Shown one piece after another: positions 27,692 through 36,439 of a DNA stretch of 64,000 nucleotides. The position numbers were made by a program, and so were the translations under genes. Each line of letters opens with the position of its first letter. The first letter of the stretch is position 1. The notes beneath the pieces were generated by a model. That model was not told where the DNA came from. It saw nothing but the letters and a program-made list of their open reading frames with translations, and did not search any database. The DNA is from Brucella gallinifaecis (GTDB lineage: Bacteria > Pseudomonadota > Alphaproteobacteria > Rhizobiales > Rhizobiaceae), in contig NZ_ML636804.1 in assembly GCF_006476605.1 (NCBI RefSeq), positions 309,400-373,399 of the forward strand, read 5' to 3'.

Positions 27692-27787
27692 ATGAGGAAT
27701 TTCACGCCATCTGTGCTGGCAGGATCGGTTCTGCTTGCATATGGCATGGTTTCTGCGGGGGGTGGCAAGGCTTCCGGGTCAGTTTGA
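27692..27787 (+). pseudogene. Remnant start of a secreted (probably solute-binding) protein
   Basis: A strong ribosome site (gaggaggaag) precedes ATG and 31 codons reading [20 protein letters not shown] and on to an AxGGGKA-like end, as in a signal peptide, then TGA. Nothing mature follows. In related loci a periplasmic binding protein or TRAP gene starts like this. I read it as the 5' stub of a deleted transporter gene. Confidence 0.5.
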
Positions 27788-27828
27788 AGCGTCATAATCA
27801 ATGCCAGACTGCCCGGCCAGACCGCCCG

Positions 27829-28052
27829 GTGATTAACCCTGTTGCATTTTCTTATGGCTATGACCGGCTTCGCTTCGTGCACCCGCTGCATATTGGCGAT
27901 ACAATCTGCACATATGTAACAATCACACAAAAGAAGATGACCCGAAACGGACAAATATGGGCCGCGTGACTGAGCGGTGCGAAGTGCTTAATCAGCAGGA
28001 TGAAGTGGTGCTGGCTTGCGACCATATCCTGCTTGTTGAACGGAAGGCATGA
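27829..28052 (+). pseudogene. MaoC-like dehydratase remnant with frameshift
   Basis: One frame reads [20 protein letters not shown] then [17 protein letters not shown], the hot-dog-fold core of MaoC-type dehydratases. The match continues in another frame from about 27955 with [20 protein letters not shown] and DHILLVERKA, then TGA. The N-terminal half is missing and the two parts need a frameshift. The stop overlaps the SDR start (ATGA), so the gene order was once an operon. It lies 41 bp after the signal-peptide stub: a deletion scar. Confidence 0.65.
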
Positions 28053-28789
28053 ATATGACGATACGATTTGATGGAAAAACCGCGCTGGTGACGGCGGCAG
28101 CTCAGGGCATTGGCCGCGCCAGTGCGCTGGCTTTTGCGCAGGCGGGTGCCAAGGTCTATGCGACCGACATCAACGAAACAGCACTCAAAGACCTCGAAGG
28201 CGTTTCGGGCATTATAACTCGCAAGCTCAATGTGCTTGACGAGGCGGAAGTGAAGGCCGCGGTTGCTGAAATTGGTCAGGTCGATATCCTGTTCAACTGC
28301 GCAGGCGTTGTGCATGGCGGCTCTATTCTGGAAATGAAGGACGAAGACCTCGACTTCGCTATCAATCTCAACGTCAAGGCAATGATTCGCACAATCCGTG
28401 CAGTGCTGCCGGGCATGCTGGAGCGCAAGGATGGCGCTATCGTCAATATGGCGTCCGTTGCTTCAAGCGTCAAAGGCGTGCCGAACCGTTTTGCCTATGG
28501 CGTCACCAAGGCGGCGGTCATTGGTCTGACCAAGGCAGTTGCTGCTGACTATGTTGCCAAGGGCATTCGCTGTAATGCTATCTGCCCCGGTACGGTTGAA
28601 AGCCCGTCATTGCAGGATCGCTTGCGTGCGCAGGGTGATTATGAAGAACAGCGTGCGGCTTTCATCGCGCGTCAGCCCATTGGCCGTATTGGTCAGCCGG
28701 AAGAAATTGCCGATCTCGCGGTCTATCTCGCGGGTGCGACCTATACTACAGGTCAGGCTTATAACATTGATGGCGGCTGGACAATTTAA
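28049..28789 (+). CDS. SDR-family dehydrogenase, probable 2-keto-3-deoxy-L-fuconate dehydrogenase
   Basis: A 246-residue classical short-chain dehydrogenase. Cofactor motif TAAAQGIGRASALAFA, NNAG-type strand FNCAGVV, catalytic Ser (MASVASS) and YxxxK (YGVTKAA), and the C-terminal IDGGWTI. With the next two genes it fits the non-phosphorylating L-fucose route, oxidising 2-keto-3-deoxy-L-fuconate. The exact substrate is inferred from neighbours. Confidence 0.85.
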   Translation: MNMTIRFDGKTALVTAAAQGIGRASALAFAQAGAKVYATDINETALKDLEGVSGIITRKLNVLDEAEVKAAVAEIGQVDILFNCAGVVHGGSILEMKDEDLDFAINLNVKAMIRTIRAVLPGMLERKDGAIVNMASVASSVKGVPNRFAYGVTKAAVIGLTKAVAADYVAKGIRCNAICPGTVESPSLQDRLRAQGDYEEQRAAFIARQPIGRIGQPEEIADLAVYLAGATYTTGQAYNIDGGWTI

Positions 28790-28824
28790 GTTCGCTGCCG
28801 AAAATCCCCACAAGGAGTAAACTC

Positions 28825-29670
28825 ATGAAATTTCTTCGCTATGGTGCAACCGGTCAGGAAAAGCCGGGCCTTCTCGATGCCGACGGCAATATCCGTGATC
28901 TCTCTGCCCATGTCAGCGATCTGTCAGGTGCTGCTCTTAGCCCTGAAGCGCTTGCCAGGCTTGGTGCACTGGATATTAATGCGCTGCCAAAGGTTGAAGG
29001 CAACCCGCGCCTTGGACCTTGCGTTGCAGGCACCGGCAAGTTCATCTGTATCGGCCTCAACTATGCTGATCACGCAGCAGAATCGGGCATGGCTGTACCA
29101 GCTGAGCCAGTGATTTTCATGAAGGCAACCTCGGCTATTGTTGGCCCGAATGATGATCTGCTCATCCCGCGTGGTTCGGAAAAGACCGACTGGGAAGTCG
29201 AACTTGGTATCGTTATCGGCAAGAGCGCGAAATATGTTTCGGAAGATGACGCGCTTGATTATGTTGCAGGTTATTGCACGCTTCATGATGTTTCGGAACG
29301 CGCTTTCCAGATCGAGCGTGCCGGTCAGTGGACCAAGGGCAAATCTTGCGATACATTCGGTCCAACTGGCCCATGGCTGGTGACAAAAGACGAAGTTGCT
29401 GATCCGCAGAACCTCAAAATGTGGCTCAAGCTCAATGGTGAAACCATGCAGGACGGTTCGACCAAAACCATGGTCTATGGCGTGCGTCATCTGGTGTCCT
29501 ATCTTTCGCAGTTCATGTCCTTGCAGCCGGGCGATATCATCTCCACCGGTACGCCTCCCGGCGTTGGCATGGGCATGAAGCCACCGCGTTATCTCAAGGC
29601 AGGCGACGTTGTCGAATTGGGCATCGAAGGTCTTGGTACGCAGAAGCAGAACGTACGCGCTGATATCTAA
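28825..29670 (+). CDS. FAH-family hydrolase, probable 2,4-diketo-3-deoxy-L-fuconate hydrolase
   Basis: A 281-residue fumarylacetoacetase-fold enzyme. Motifs: FICIGLNYADHAAESG, PVIFMKATSAIVGP, DWEVELGIVIGK with the metal-binding acids, and STGTPPGVGMGMKP. It would cleave the diketo acid to pyruvate and L-lactate. It lies between the SDR and FucD genes, in one operon. Confidence 0.87.
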   Translation: MKFLRYGATGQEKPGLLDADGNIRDLSAHVSDLSGAALSPEALARLGALDINALPKVEGNPRLGPCVAGTGKFICIGLNYADHAAESGMAVPAEPVIFMKATSAIVGPNDDLLIPRGSEKTDWEVELGIVIGKSAKYVSEDDALDYVAGYCTLHDVSERAFQIERAGQWTKGKSCDTFGPTGPWLVTKDEVADPQNLKMWLKLNGETMQDGSTKTMVYGVRHLVSYLSQFMSLQPGDIISTGTPPGVGMGMKPPRYLKAGDVVELGIEGLGTQKQNVRADI

Positions 29671-29683
29671 GGCGAAATGAATC

Positions 29684-30961
29684 ATGACGAAAATCACTGA
29701 TCTGCGCGTCTTTGATCTGCGCTTCCCGACTTCGCAAAGTCTGGACGGATCGGACGCGATGAACCCGGACCCGGATTATTCGGCAGCCTATGTCATCCTC
29801 GATACGGATGACGAAACCCTGAAGGGCCATGGCCTCACCTTCACCATTGGCCGCGGCAATGACATCTGTTGTCAGGCCATTCTTGCCATGCGTCATCTCG
29901 TGGTCGGCGTCGATCTTGATGTCGTCCGCAAGGCTCCCGGCAAGTTCTGGCGCCATTTGACGAGCGATAGCCAGTTGCGCTGGATCGGCCCTGAAAAGGG
30001 TGCCATGCATCTGGCAACCGGTGCCGTTGTCAATGCTTTTTGGGACCTGCTAGCAAAGCAGTCGGGCAAGCCGGTCTGGCGTCTGGTATCGGAACTTTCG
30101 GCAGAAGAAATCGCGGATATTGTCGATTATCGCTATCTGACTGATGTGCTGACCCGCGATGAGGCTGTTGAAATTCTGCGCAAAGCAGAAAGCGGCAAGG
30201 CAGAGCGGATCGCTCAACTCGAAGCCGGGGGCTATCCTTGCTACACGACTTCGGCTGGCTGGCTGGGCTATGACGATGACAAGCTGCGCCGCCTGTGTCA
30301 GGAAGCCATTGATGAAGGCTTCAATCACGTCAAGATGAAGGTTGGCCGCGATCTCGAAGACGATATTCGCCGTCTTACCATTGCGCGTGAAGTGATCGGC
30401 CCGGATCGTTATCTGATGATCGACGCCAATCAGGTCTGGGAAGTTGATCAGGCAATCGAGTGGGTCAACAAGCTTGCCTTCTCAAAGCCGTTTTTCATTG
30501 AAGAACCAACCAGCCCGGACGATGTTGCCGGTCATCGCAAGATCCGCGAAGCCATTGGTGATGTGAAGGTTGCCACCGGCGAAATGTGCCAGAACCGCAT
30601 CATGTTCAAACAGTTCATTGCGGAAGGCGCTATCGACATCGTTCAGATCGATAGTTGCCGCATGGGTGGCCTGAATGAAGTTCTGGCCGTGCTGCTGATT
30701 GCTGCAAAATATAACAAGCCGGTCTGGCCTCATGCAGGCGGTGTTGGCTTGTGCGAATATGTGCAGCATCTCTCGATGATCGATTATGTGGCTGTTTCCG
30801 GCACCATGGATGGTCGTGTGATCGAATATGTCGATCATCTGCACGAGCATTTCATTGAGCCATGTATCATCAAGGATGCGGCCTATATGCCGCCATCTCT
30901 GCCGGGCTTCTCGATTGAAATGAAGCCGCAGTCGATTGCGGATTATACATTCAAGGGTTAA
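29684..30961 (+). CDS. L-fuconate dehydratase
   Basis: A 425-residue enolase-superfamily enzyme. The N-terminus (ITDLRVFDLRFPTSQSLDGS, GHGLTFTIGRGND) and the barrel motifs HVKMKVG, MIDANQVWEV, FIEEPTSPDD, VATGEMCQNR and PVWPHAGGVGLCEY match L-fuconate dehydratases. It converts L-fuconate to 2-keto-3-deoxy-L-fuconate. A strong terminator follows. Confidence 0.92.
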   Translation: MTKITDLRVFDLRFPTSQSLDGSDAMNPDPDYSAAYVILDTDDETLKGHGLTFTIGRGNDICCQAILAMRHLVVGVDLDVVRKAPGKFWRHLTSDSQLRWIGPEKGAMHLATGAVVNAFWDLLAKQSGKPVWRLVSELSAEEIADIVDYRYLTDVLTRDEAVEILRKAESGKAERIAQLEAGGYPCYTTSAGWLGYDDDKLRRLCQEAIDEGFNHVKMKVGRDLEDDIRRLTIAREVIGPDRYLMIDANQVWEVDQAIEWVNKLAFSKPFFIEEPTSPDDVAGHRKIREAIGDVKVATGEMCQNRIMFKQFIAEGAIDIVQIDSCRMGGLNEVLAVLLIAAKYNKPVWPHAGGVGLCEYVQHLSMIDYVAVSGTMDGRVIEYVDHLHEHFIEPCIIKDAAYMPPSLPGFSIEMKPQSIADYTFKG

Positions 30962-30965
30962 AAGC

Positions 30966-31003
30966 AAGACCCCGGCCCAATCAAACAGGCCGGGGTCTTT
31001 TTT
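30966..31003 (+). terminator. Intrinsic terminator of the fuconate operon
   Basis: Stem aagaccccggcc/ggccggggtctt with a ten-base loop and a T run. Confidence 0.9.
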
Positions 31004-31137
31004 GAATGTCTGTAATCAGCACAGATAGCCAGTCTCACCCAAAAGATAATCCATTTTTAAGCGCATTCTTAAGTATTATTCCTTTACAAAAAGAGTGTTG
31101 CGTGGAGTGGCTGCGCAGTTTTTTTTGGGAAGAGTTG

Positions 31138-31614
31138 ATGATGAAAAAAGCAATCTGGGCGCTTGGCGTTTCTGTTCTTCTGGCAACAACCGCTTCCGGT
31201 TCTGCGCAGGTGAGTGCTGAAGTTGGTGTGCTTTCCTGTGATGTTTCGGCTGGCATTGGTTTGATTATCGAGCAGAAGCAGAAAGTCAGCTGCACCTTGT
31301 CGAATGGGAATGGTCAGACCCAGAATTATAACGGATCAATTGACCAATATGGTCTTGAACTGGGTGCAACAACCGGTGGCCAGATGACATGGACAGTTCT
31401 TGCGGCAACCACAACGGTTGAGCCGGGTGCACTTGCTGGCACTTATGCTGGTGCAGAAGCAGATGCAAGCCTTGGTCTTGGCGCTGGCGTTCAGGTGCTG
31501 GTTGGCGGAACCGGTCAGGCGTTCACGCTTCAGCCTCTGGCGGTTGACACCGAAAAGGGTACAGCCCTTTCCGCTGGTGTTGAGACATTGACCCTGGAAT
31601 ATGTTCAGCAATAA
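31138..31614 (+). CDS. Secreted DUF992 family protein
   Basis: A 158-residue exported protein. The signal peptide MMKKAIWALGVSVLLATTAS is followed by a mature part rich in glycine and small residues (VGVLSCDVSAGIGLIIEQKQ, GADASLGLGAGVQVLVGGTG). It fits DUF992, common in rhizobia and of unknown function. Start codons at 31138 and 31141 are both possible after GGAAGAG. A terminator follows. Confidence 0.8.
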   Translation: MMKKAIWALGVSVLLATTASGSAQVSAEVGVLSCDVSAGIGLIIEQKQKVSCTLSNGNGQTQNYNGSIDQYGLELGATTGGQMTWTVLAATTTVEPGALAGTYAGAEADASLGLGAGVQVLVGGTGQAFTLQPLAVDTEKGTALSAGVETLTLEYVQQ

Positions 31615-31635
31615 GCCTGAATTTTTGTAACCCAT

Positions 31636-31667
31636 AAAAGCGCACCGGATCAGTGGTGCGCTTTTTA
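31636..31667 (+). terminator. Intrinsic terminator after DUF992 gene
   Basis: Stem aaaagcgcacc/ggtgcgctttt with a T run. Confidence 0.85.
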
Positions 31668-31738
31668 TGATCGAAAACAGGTGGTCAGGTTTTCTGCCAG
31701 TTTAGAATGCTATTGTGCTGCCAGCCATTCTCATGCAG

Positions 31739-32308
31739 CTAGGGTGTATCGCTTTTGAAGCATGGCCAGCCAATGCAAAGATAAAAGCTGAAACGCCAGC
31801 TTGCAGGAACCTCGAAAACTTGTTTCATGGCGTCGGGGTCAAGAATGGAAACCATTCCGACACCAAGGCCCAGAGAACGGGCCGCAAGATTGAGGTTTTG
31901 CACAGCCATCGCAGTGCTTTGCTCAACAGTTGAGACCATGGTTTGCCGGCCAAGCCCGTGGCCCTCTACGGGATCATTTTCTGTGAAAATTGCCAGTTGC
32001 ACCGGAGCGGTGCGAATAGCTTCCAGCTTTAGTTTTGCATATTGATCGGCACGCGCTCCATCATAAAGACAGCCTGCCTGCTGGTTCGCTATCTCAAACA
32101 GATCATGGACGGCTTTACGCTTTTCAAGGCTTTCGACCTGAAAGACCCGCCATGGCCGCGAATTGCCGACAGAGGGGGCATAATCCATCGCGATACGCAA
32201 TTGATCGAGCAGATTGTCTGGAACGGGATCTGTCAGGAAATGTCTTACGTCTCGTCGCCAACGCATCATGTTGAAAAGCACAGTCTGGTCAGCAGAGGAG
32301 AATTTCAT
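31739..32308 (-). CDS. bluB: BluB, dimethylbenzimidazole synthase, C-terminus cut by an amber codon
   Basis: A 189-residue nitroreductase-fold protein. BluB breaks down reduced FMN to 5,6-dimethylbenzimidazole, the lower ligand of cobalamin. Motifs: MRWRRDVRHFLTDPVP, AMDYAPSVGNSRPWR, TMVSTVEQSTAMAVQNLNLAARSLGLGVGMVSILDP and FYLCIGWP. The last residues are SDTP, then TAG at 31741-31739. Past the TAG the same frame continues for 17 more codons (LHENGWQHNSILNWQKT) to a TGA at 31687-31685, and LHENGW fits the usual family end. So this copy has probably lost its final 18 residues by one base change. Active-site residues are present; function may be kept. Confidence 0.85.
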   Translation of the reverse strand: MKFSSADQTVLFNMMRWRRDVRHFLTDPVPDNLLDQLRIAMDYAPSVGNSRPWRVFQVESLEKRKAVHDLFEIANQQAGCLYDGARADQYAKLKLEAIRTAPVQLAIFTENDPVEGHGLGRQTMVSTVEQSTAMAVQNLNLAARSLGLGVGMVSILDPDAMKQVFEVPASWRFSFYLCIGWPCFKSDTP

Positions 32309-32377
32309 AAAACCTCAAGGCATAAGATTGCGATGCAACAGATCTGAATTCTATTACGATGCTCTTATGGAGAAAAG

Positions 32378-32453
32378 TGGTGCCCGGAGACGGATTTGAA
32401 CCGCCGACACGCGGATTTTCAATCCGCTGCTCTACCAACTGAGCTATCCGGGC
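32378..32453 (-). tRNA. tRNA-Phe (GAA)
   Basis: 76 nt on the minus strand with an encoded CCA. Seven-pair acceptor stem GCCCGGA/TCCGGGC, D arm GCTC-AGTTGGTA-GAGC, anticodon loop TTGAAAA giving GAA, T arm with GGTTCAAATCC. Confidence 0.95.
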
Positions 32454-32621
32454 ATCCTTGCAGTGATTTCTCACTTGGTGGCGGTGTTGGTGTCCGCCGG
32501 AAGTGGGTGCGTTATAGCATTAAATTTCGTGCTGTCCAGCACCCGATTGTATTTTTTATAATATTTCTCACAAACTTGCTAAGCTACCGTTTTGATTGTG
32601 GAAATAACAAGCAGGAAAATG

Positions 32622-32837
32622 TCAGTTGTCGTTTTCTTCCTCTTCTTCGATCGGTTTTCCGGCAATGACATAGCTTCCTGAAAGCCAACGATTGAGATCG
32701 ATGCTTTTGCAGCGCGGCGAACAGAATGGATAATTGTCGCGAACTGACGGCTTGCCGCATTCAGGGCAGGGGCGTGTTGGGCGCAAAGGGGTTACACGAG
32801 CGTCCGGCGCAGTTGAGATATCTTTCTTGTCCGTCAT
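32622..32837 (-). CDS. yacG: DNA gyrase inhibitor YacG
   Basis: A 71-residue zinc protein with CPECGKP and [15 protein letters not shown], the four-cysteine site of YacG (DUF329). It binds and inhibits DNA gyrase in other bacteria. It follows maf with 6 bp between and has an acidic tail. Confidence 0.92.
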   Translation of the reverse strand: MTDKKDISTAPDARVTPLRPTRPCPECGKPSVRDNYPFCSPRCKSIDLNRWLSGSYVIAGKPIEEEEENDN

Positions 32838-32843
32838 GTAATC

Positions 32844-33476
32844 TTAGACCTTGCCACTTTCCCAGTTGGCATAGACTGGATAATTGCCATCCGCCAGCAG
32901 GTTTACAACTTCCTGCAAGGGAAGGCCGACCACATTGGTGTAAGAGCCGACCAGCTTGACCACAAAGCTCCCGGCAAGCCCCTGAATGGCATAGCCGCCA
33001 GCCTTGCCGCGCCATTCGCCGGAAGCGAGGTAAGCATCAATCTGTTTGCGCGTCAGCCGTTCAAAACGCAGGCGCGTCTCAACAAGGGTCTGACGCAGAT
33101 TGCCATTGGGCAGGATCAGGCAAACGCCGGTAAAAACCTTGTGGGTACGCCCCGACAAAAGGCGCAGGCATTCGCGTGCTTCATCCGTAATCTCAGCCTT
33201 GGGCAGAACACGTCTTCCCACAGCAACAACCGTATCGGCTGCAAGGATATAGGCATTGGCAAAATCCTGATCGCCTTTAAGCCTTTCCTGTGCGGCCTTG
33301 GCCTTTTCACGCGCAAGACGACGCGCGAGCGAACGCGGATGTTCCGCACGCTCAGGCGTTTCATCGATATCAGCCGGCTGAATATGATCCGGCTCAATGC
33401 CAACCTGCCCCAGAAGCTCGATCCTGCGGGGAGAGCCGGAGGCAAGAACCAGCTTGTGTTGCGCGTTCATAGACAA
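32844..33476 (-). CDS. maf: Maf-like nucleoside triphosphate pyrophosphatase
   Basis: A 210-residue enzyme that hydrolyses non-canonical nucleotides. Motifs: [45 protein letters not shown] and [11 protein letters not shown]. Starts at 33476 or 33470 are possible. Part of the infA-maf-yacG cluster. Confidence 0.92.
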   Translation of the reverse strand: MSMNAQHKLVLASGSPRRIELLGQVGIEPDHIQPADIDETPERAEHPRSLARRLAREKAKAAQERLKGDQDFANAYILAADTVVAVGRRVLPKAEITDEARECLRLLSGRTHKVFTGVCLILPNGNLRQTLVETRLRFERLTRKQIDAYLASGEWRGKAGGYAIQGLAGSFVVKLVGSYTNVVGLPLQEVVNLLADGNYPVYANWESGKV

Positions 33477-33503
33477 CGGTTTTCCTGAAAAGCGGGTTGA
33501 ATC

Positions 33504-33722
33504 TTACTTGAAGCGATAGGTAATACGGCCTTTGGTCAGGTCGTAAGGGGTCATTTCGACCAGCACCTTGTCGCCTGCGAGCACGCGGATGCGGTTTTTG
33601 CGCATACGGCCAGCAGTGTGGGCAATAATTTCATGTTCGTTTTCGAGCTTCACGCGGAACATTGCATTTGGCAGTAGTTCCGTAACAATACCCGGAAATT
33701 CGAGGACTTCTTCTTTCGCCAT
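33504..33722 (-). CDS. infA: Translation initiation factor IF-1
   Basis: A 72-residue OB-fold protein, [20 protein letters not shown] to GRITYRFK, the full length of IF-1. MITE copy 1 now lies 110 bp upstream, between infA and the phosphatase gene that normally precedes it in this group, so infA must use a promoter in the remaining 110 bp or within the MITE. Confidence 0.97.
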   Translation of the reverse strand: MAKEEVLEFPGIVTELLPNAMFRVKLENEHEIIAHTAGRMRKNRIRVLAGDKVLVEMTPYDLTKGRITYRFK

Positions 33723-33832
33723 GCGATACCTGTAACTTTCTTTGATAGATTGACCCGAAACCGGGCCATGGCTTTAAATTTGGCCGGAACCTATATGATT
33801 AGACTGCATTTGTGAATAACCGAATTGGATTA

Positions 33833-34098
33833 GGGTCAGGACCCATTAATTTGATGAGAATGGCATCTGAAATGACAAGATATGCAAGGAGAGACGTGAG
33901 GACCGGGGTGGTTCCCCCGGTTGAGCGGCTCGACGCAGTAGATCGTCAAGTCATTTCGATGTCCGAAGGATGTGGTCCATCCGCCCGGCCTACTTCGTCG
34001 TAAAGTCTCGAAAATGAACGACATTTCCTTCGCCTTTTCTTCTCGTATCCGAACGGATGGCCTCACACCATTCCCGTCAAATTAATGGGTCCTGACCC
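33833..34098. mobile_element. MITE-like element, copy 1 (266 bp)
   Basis: Bounded by perfect terminal inverted repeats of at least 22 bp that start GGGTCAGGACCCATTAAT. The left flank is TA; the right flank is TG. The interior is GC-rich and codes no transposase; it holds a ACCGGGG/CCCCGGT hairpin. A second copy, about 94 percent identical by eye, is at 54650-54914. The right end is 6 bp from the stop codon of the phosphatase gene. Confidence 0.85.
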
Positions 34099-34104
34099 TG
34101 GGCT

Positions 34105-34593
34105 TCAGGGCTGTTCATCCGGGGATAAACGCTGGGTGATTTGCCTCTTTAAACGGTCGCGCACATCACGATAGGCATTGATGATCTGCTCACGGCTGCC
34201 TGTGACAAGAGTCGGGTCGGGGGTTGGCCAATATTCCACATCGACCGAAAAACCGCGCATCCGTTCCAGCACTGTATGATGTGCAAGCGGTGTCAGAGTG
34301 ATGATGAGGTCGAAATAACCATCTGCCAGTTCTTCCAGTTCGCGTGGTTGCCGGTCATCAAGTGACAGGCCTTCTTCATTGAGTACGGCATCGACAAAAG
34401 GATCGCGCTCGCCGCGTTGTACACCTGCCGACGCAATATACATGTTGGGTGGCAACAATTTTCTTGCAAGAAGCTCGGCAATGGGCGAGCGGATTGCATT
34501 TTTCCCGCAGACAAAAAGTATGGAACTTGGCCGTTTTGCGGCTTCAACATCCTCTGCGGCTGCATCTATATCCTCAATGGCCACCAGGATCAA
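34105..34593 (-). CDS. Low-molecular-weight phosphotyrosine phosphatase family protein
   Basis: A 162-residue protein with the P-loop [11 protein letters not shown] near residue 28 (Cys, five residues, Arg) and the [13 protein letters not shown] acid loop of this family. The first 20 residues are a short extension before the core. It overlaps the UPF0262 gene by 4 bp. Substrate unknown; relatives include arsenate reductases. Confidence 0.85.
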   Translation of the reverse strand: MILVAIEDIDAAAEDVEAAKRPSSILFVCGKNAIRSPIAELLARKLLPPNMYIASAGVQRGERDPFVDAVLNEEGLSLDDRQPRELEELADGYFDLIITLTPLAHHTVLERMRGFSVDVEYWPTPDPTLVTGSREQIINAYRDVRDRLKRQITQRLSPDEQP

Positions 34594-35072
34594 CCTCGCC
34601 AGTGCAGCACGCAGACGAGCGTGAAAAGACGCCGCGCAGTGGTGAAATCGACGTCGATCTTGCCATTCAGCCGGGTTTGCAGTACCTGCGATCCTTCATT
34701 ATGCAGACCGCGCCGTCCCATATCGATTGCCTCGATCTTGCTGGGGCTGGCCGAACGGATCGCCTCGTAATAGCTTTCACACACTAAAAAATAGTCGCGC
34801 ACCACCCGCCTGAGGGGAGTGAGTGAGAGAATATGTGTTGCAACCTCGTCGCCATTCTCGCGTGTAATAGAGAAAATAAGCCGCGATTCCATCAAAGACA
34901 GGCGCAGCTTGTATGGCCCGCCTGTCTTGTCACCGACTGGGTGAAAGCTGTTTTCTTCAATCAGATCAAAAATCGCAACAGCGCGTTCATGCTCGACATC
35001 GGGCGTCGAGCGGCCGATGGATTCATCCAGCTCGATGTCGATCAACCGGGCATTAGGAACGCCGACAGTCAT
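34590..35072 (-). CDS. UPF0262 family protein
   Basis: A 160-residue conserved alphaproteobacterial protein of unknown role. The start [20 protein letters not shown] and [17 protein letters not shown] are typical. It sits next to hisD (6 bp), as in relatives, and is coupled to the phosphatase gene. Confidence 0.88.
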   Translation of the reverse strand: MTVGVPNARLIDIELDESIGRSTPDVEHERAVAIFDLIEENSFHPVGDKTGGPYKLRLSLMESRLIFSITRENGDEVATHILSLTPLRRVVRDYFLVCESYYEAIRSASPSKIEAIDMGRRGLHNEGSQVLQTRLNGKIDVDFTTARRLFTLVCVLHWRG

Positions 35073-35078
35073 GATTCC

Positions 35079-36371
35079 TCATAGATTAAGCCGGATGGCG
35101 ACGGATTGCGCGTGGGCATCAAGGCCCTCAGCGCGGGCGATTTCGATGGCTGCCGGTCCGAGCGCACGCAACTGATCGGCGCCGAGTTTCAAAAGCGAGG
35201 TGCGCTTCATATAATCAAGCACCGACAGGCCGGACGAGAAGCGGGCCGAGCGTGCCGTGGGCAGAACATGGTTGCAGCCGCCGACATAATCACCGATGAC
35301 TTCCGGCGTATAAGCGCCAATAAAGATCGAGCCGGCATTACGGATTTTTGGCAAAAGTGCTTCCGGGTCAGCTGTGGCGATTTCAAGATGCTCGGCAGCA
35401 ATGCGGTTGGCCAGTGGAATGGCTGCATCAAAATCATCAACCAGAATGACCGCGCCAAAGTCGCGCCAGCTTGCGCTTGCAGTCTCTGCACGCGGCAAGG
35501 TCTTGAGCTGCCGCTCAACGGCTTCTTCGACAGATTTTGCGAAAGCCTCATCATCGGTCATCAGAATCGATTGTGCCGCCGTGTCATGTTCCGCCTGTGC
35601 AAGAATGTCAGCCGCCAGCCAGTCGGGATTGTTGTCCTTGTCGGCAATGACCAGCACTTCCGATGGTCCGGCAATCATGTCGATGCCGACTGTGCCAAAC
35701 ACGATGCGCTTGGCAGCGGCCACGAATGCATTGCCCGGACCCACGATCTTGGCAACAGGGGCAATCGTTTCCGTGCCATAGGCCAGTGCTGCAATGGCTT
35801 GTGCGCCACCAACACGGTAAATCTCTGAAACACCGGCAAGGCGGGCTGCCACCAGTACCAGCGGATTGAGATTGCCATCGGGCGAGGGCACAACCATGAC
35901 AATGCGATCAACCCCTGCAACTTTTGCAGGAACGGCATTCATCAAGACCGAGCTTGGATAGCTTGCCGTACCCCCCGGAACATAGAGACCGACCGCTTCA
36001 ATGGCCGTCCAGCGCGAACCCAGTTCAACGCCAAGCGCATCGGTATAGCGGTCATCTTTTGGCAGCTGACGCGCATGGTGTTTTTCAATACGCTCATGCG
36101 CCAGTTTCAGTGCTTGAATGGTCGAGGCAGGGGCCAGATCAAAAGCCGCGTCGATTTCAGCATCCGTGACACGAATGCCGGTTTTTGTCAGGTCAATACG
36201 GTCAAAACGCCGGGAATATTCAATCAGCGCAGCATCACCATCGCGGCGCACATGATCAACGATTTCGCGGGCTGCACGATCCACATCTTCGGAGACTTCG
36301 CGTTTGCCAGTCAGAAATGCTGCAAATTTCTGTTCAAAATCGGGATCGGATTGTCTAAGCGTCGTGACCAC
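35079..36371 (-). CDS. hisD: Histidinol dehydrogenase
   Basis: A 430-residue zinc enzyme that catalyses the last two steps of histidine synthesis. Motifs: GLYVPGGTASYPSSVLMNAVPA, RVGGAQAIAALAYGTETI, IVGPGNAFVAAAKR, IDMIAGPSEVLV, AEHLEI and GGCNHVLPT. Full length. Confidence 0.97.
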   Translation of the reverse strand: MVTTLRQSDPDFEQKFAAFLTGKREVSEDVDRAAREIVDHVRRDGDAALIEYSRRFDRIDLTKTGIRVTDAEIDAAFDLAPASTIQALKLAHERIEKHHARQLPKDDRYTDALGVELGSRWTAIEAVGLYVPGGTASYPSSVLMNAVPAKVAGVDRIVMVVPSPDGNLNPLVLVAARLAGVSEIYRVGGAQAIAALAYGTETIAPVAKIVGPGNAFVAAAKRIVFGTVGIDMIAGPSEVLVIADKDNNPDWLAADILAQAEHDTAAQSILMTDDEAFAKSVEEAVERQLKTLPRAETASASWRDFGAVILVDDFDAAIPLANRIAAEHLEIATADPEALLPKIRNAGSIFIGAYTPEVIGDYVGGCNHVLPTARSARFSSGLSVLDYMKRTSLLKLGADQLRALGPAAIEIARAEGLDAHAQSVAIRLNL

Positions 36372-36439
36372 GCTGGTATTCCTTTAATTGTCGGTCTGGG
36401 CATGGCCCTTATGGTCTGTATAAGCGATTGTGGGCGCTG

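Noticed and set aside
27625..27969. A single 114-codon gene covering the fuconate scar
   Set aside because: Its first two thirds match nothing; only the last part matches MaoC, and the better start signal lies in another frame.
33812..34003. A 63-codon frame within MITE copy 1, with a related frame in copy 2
   Set aside because: The frame differs at its end between copies because of an indel and shows no ribosome site; more likely non-coding repeat sequence.
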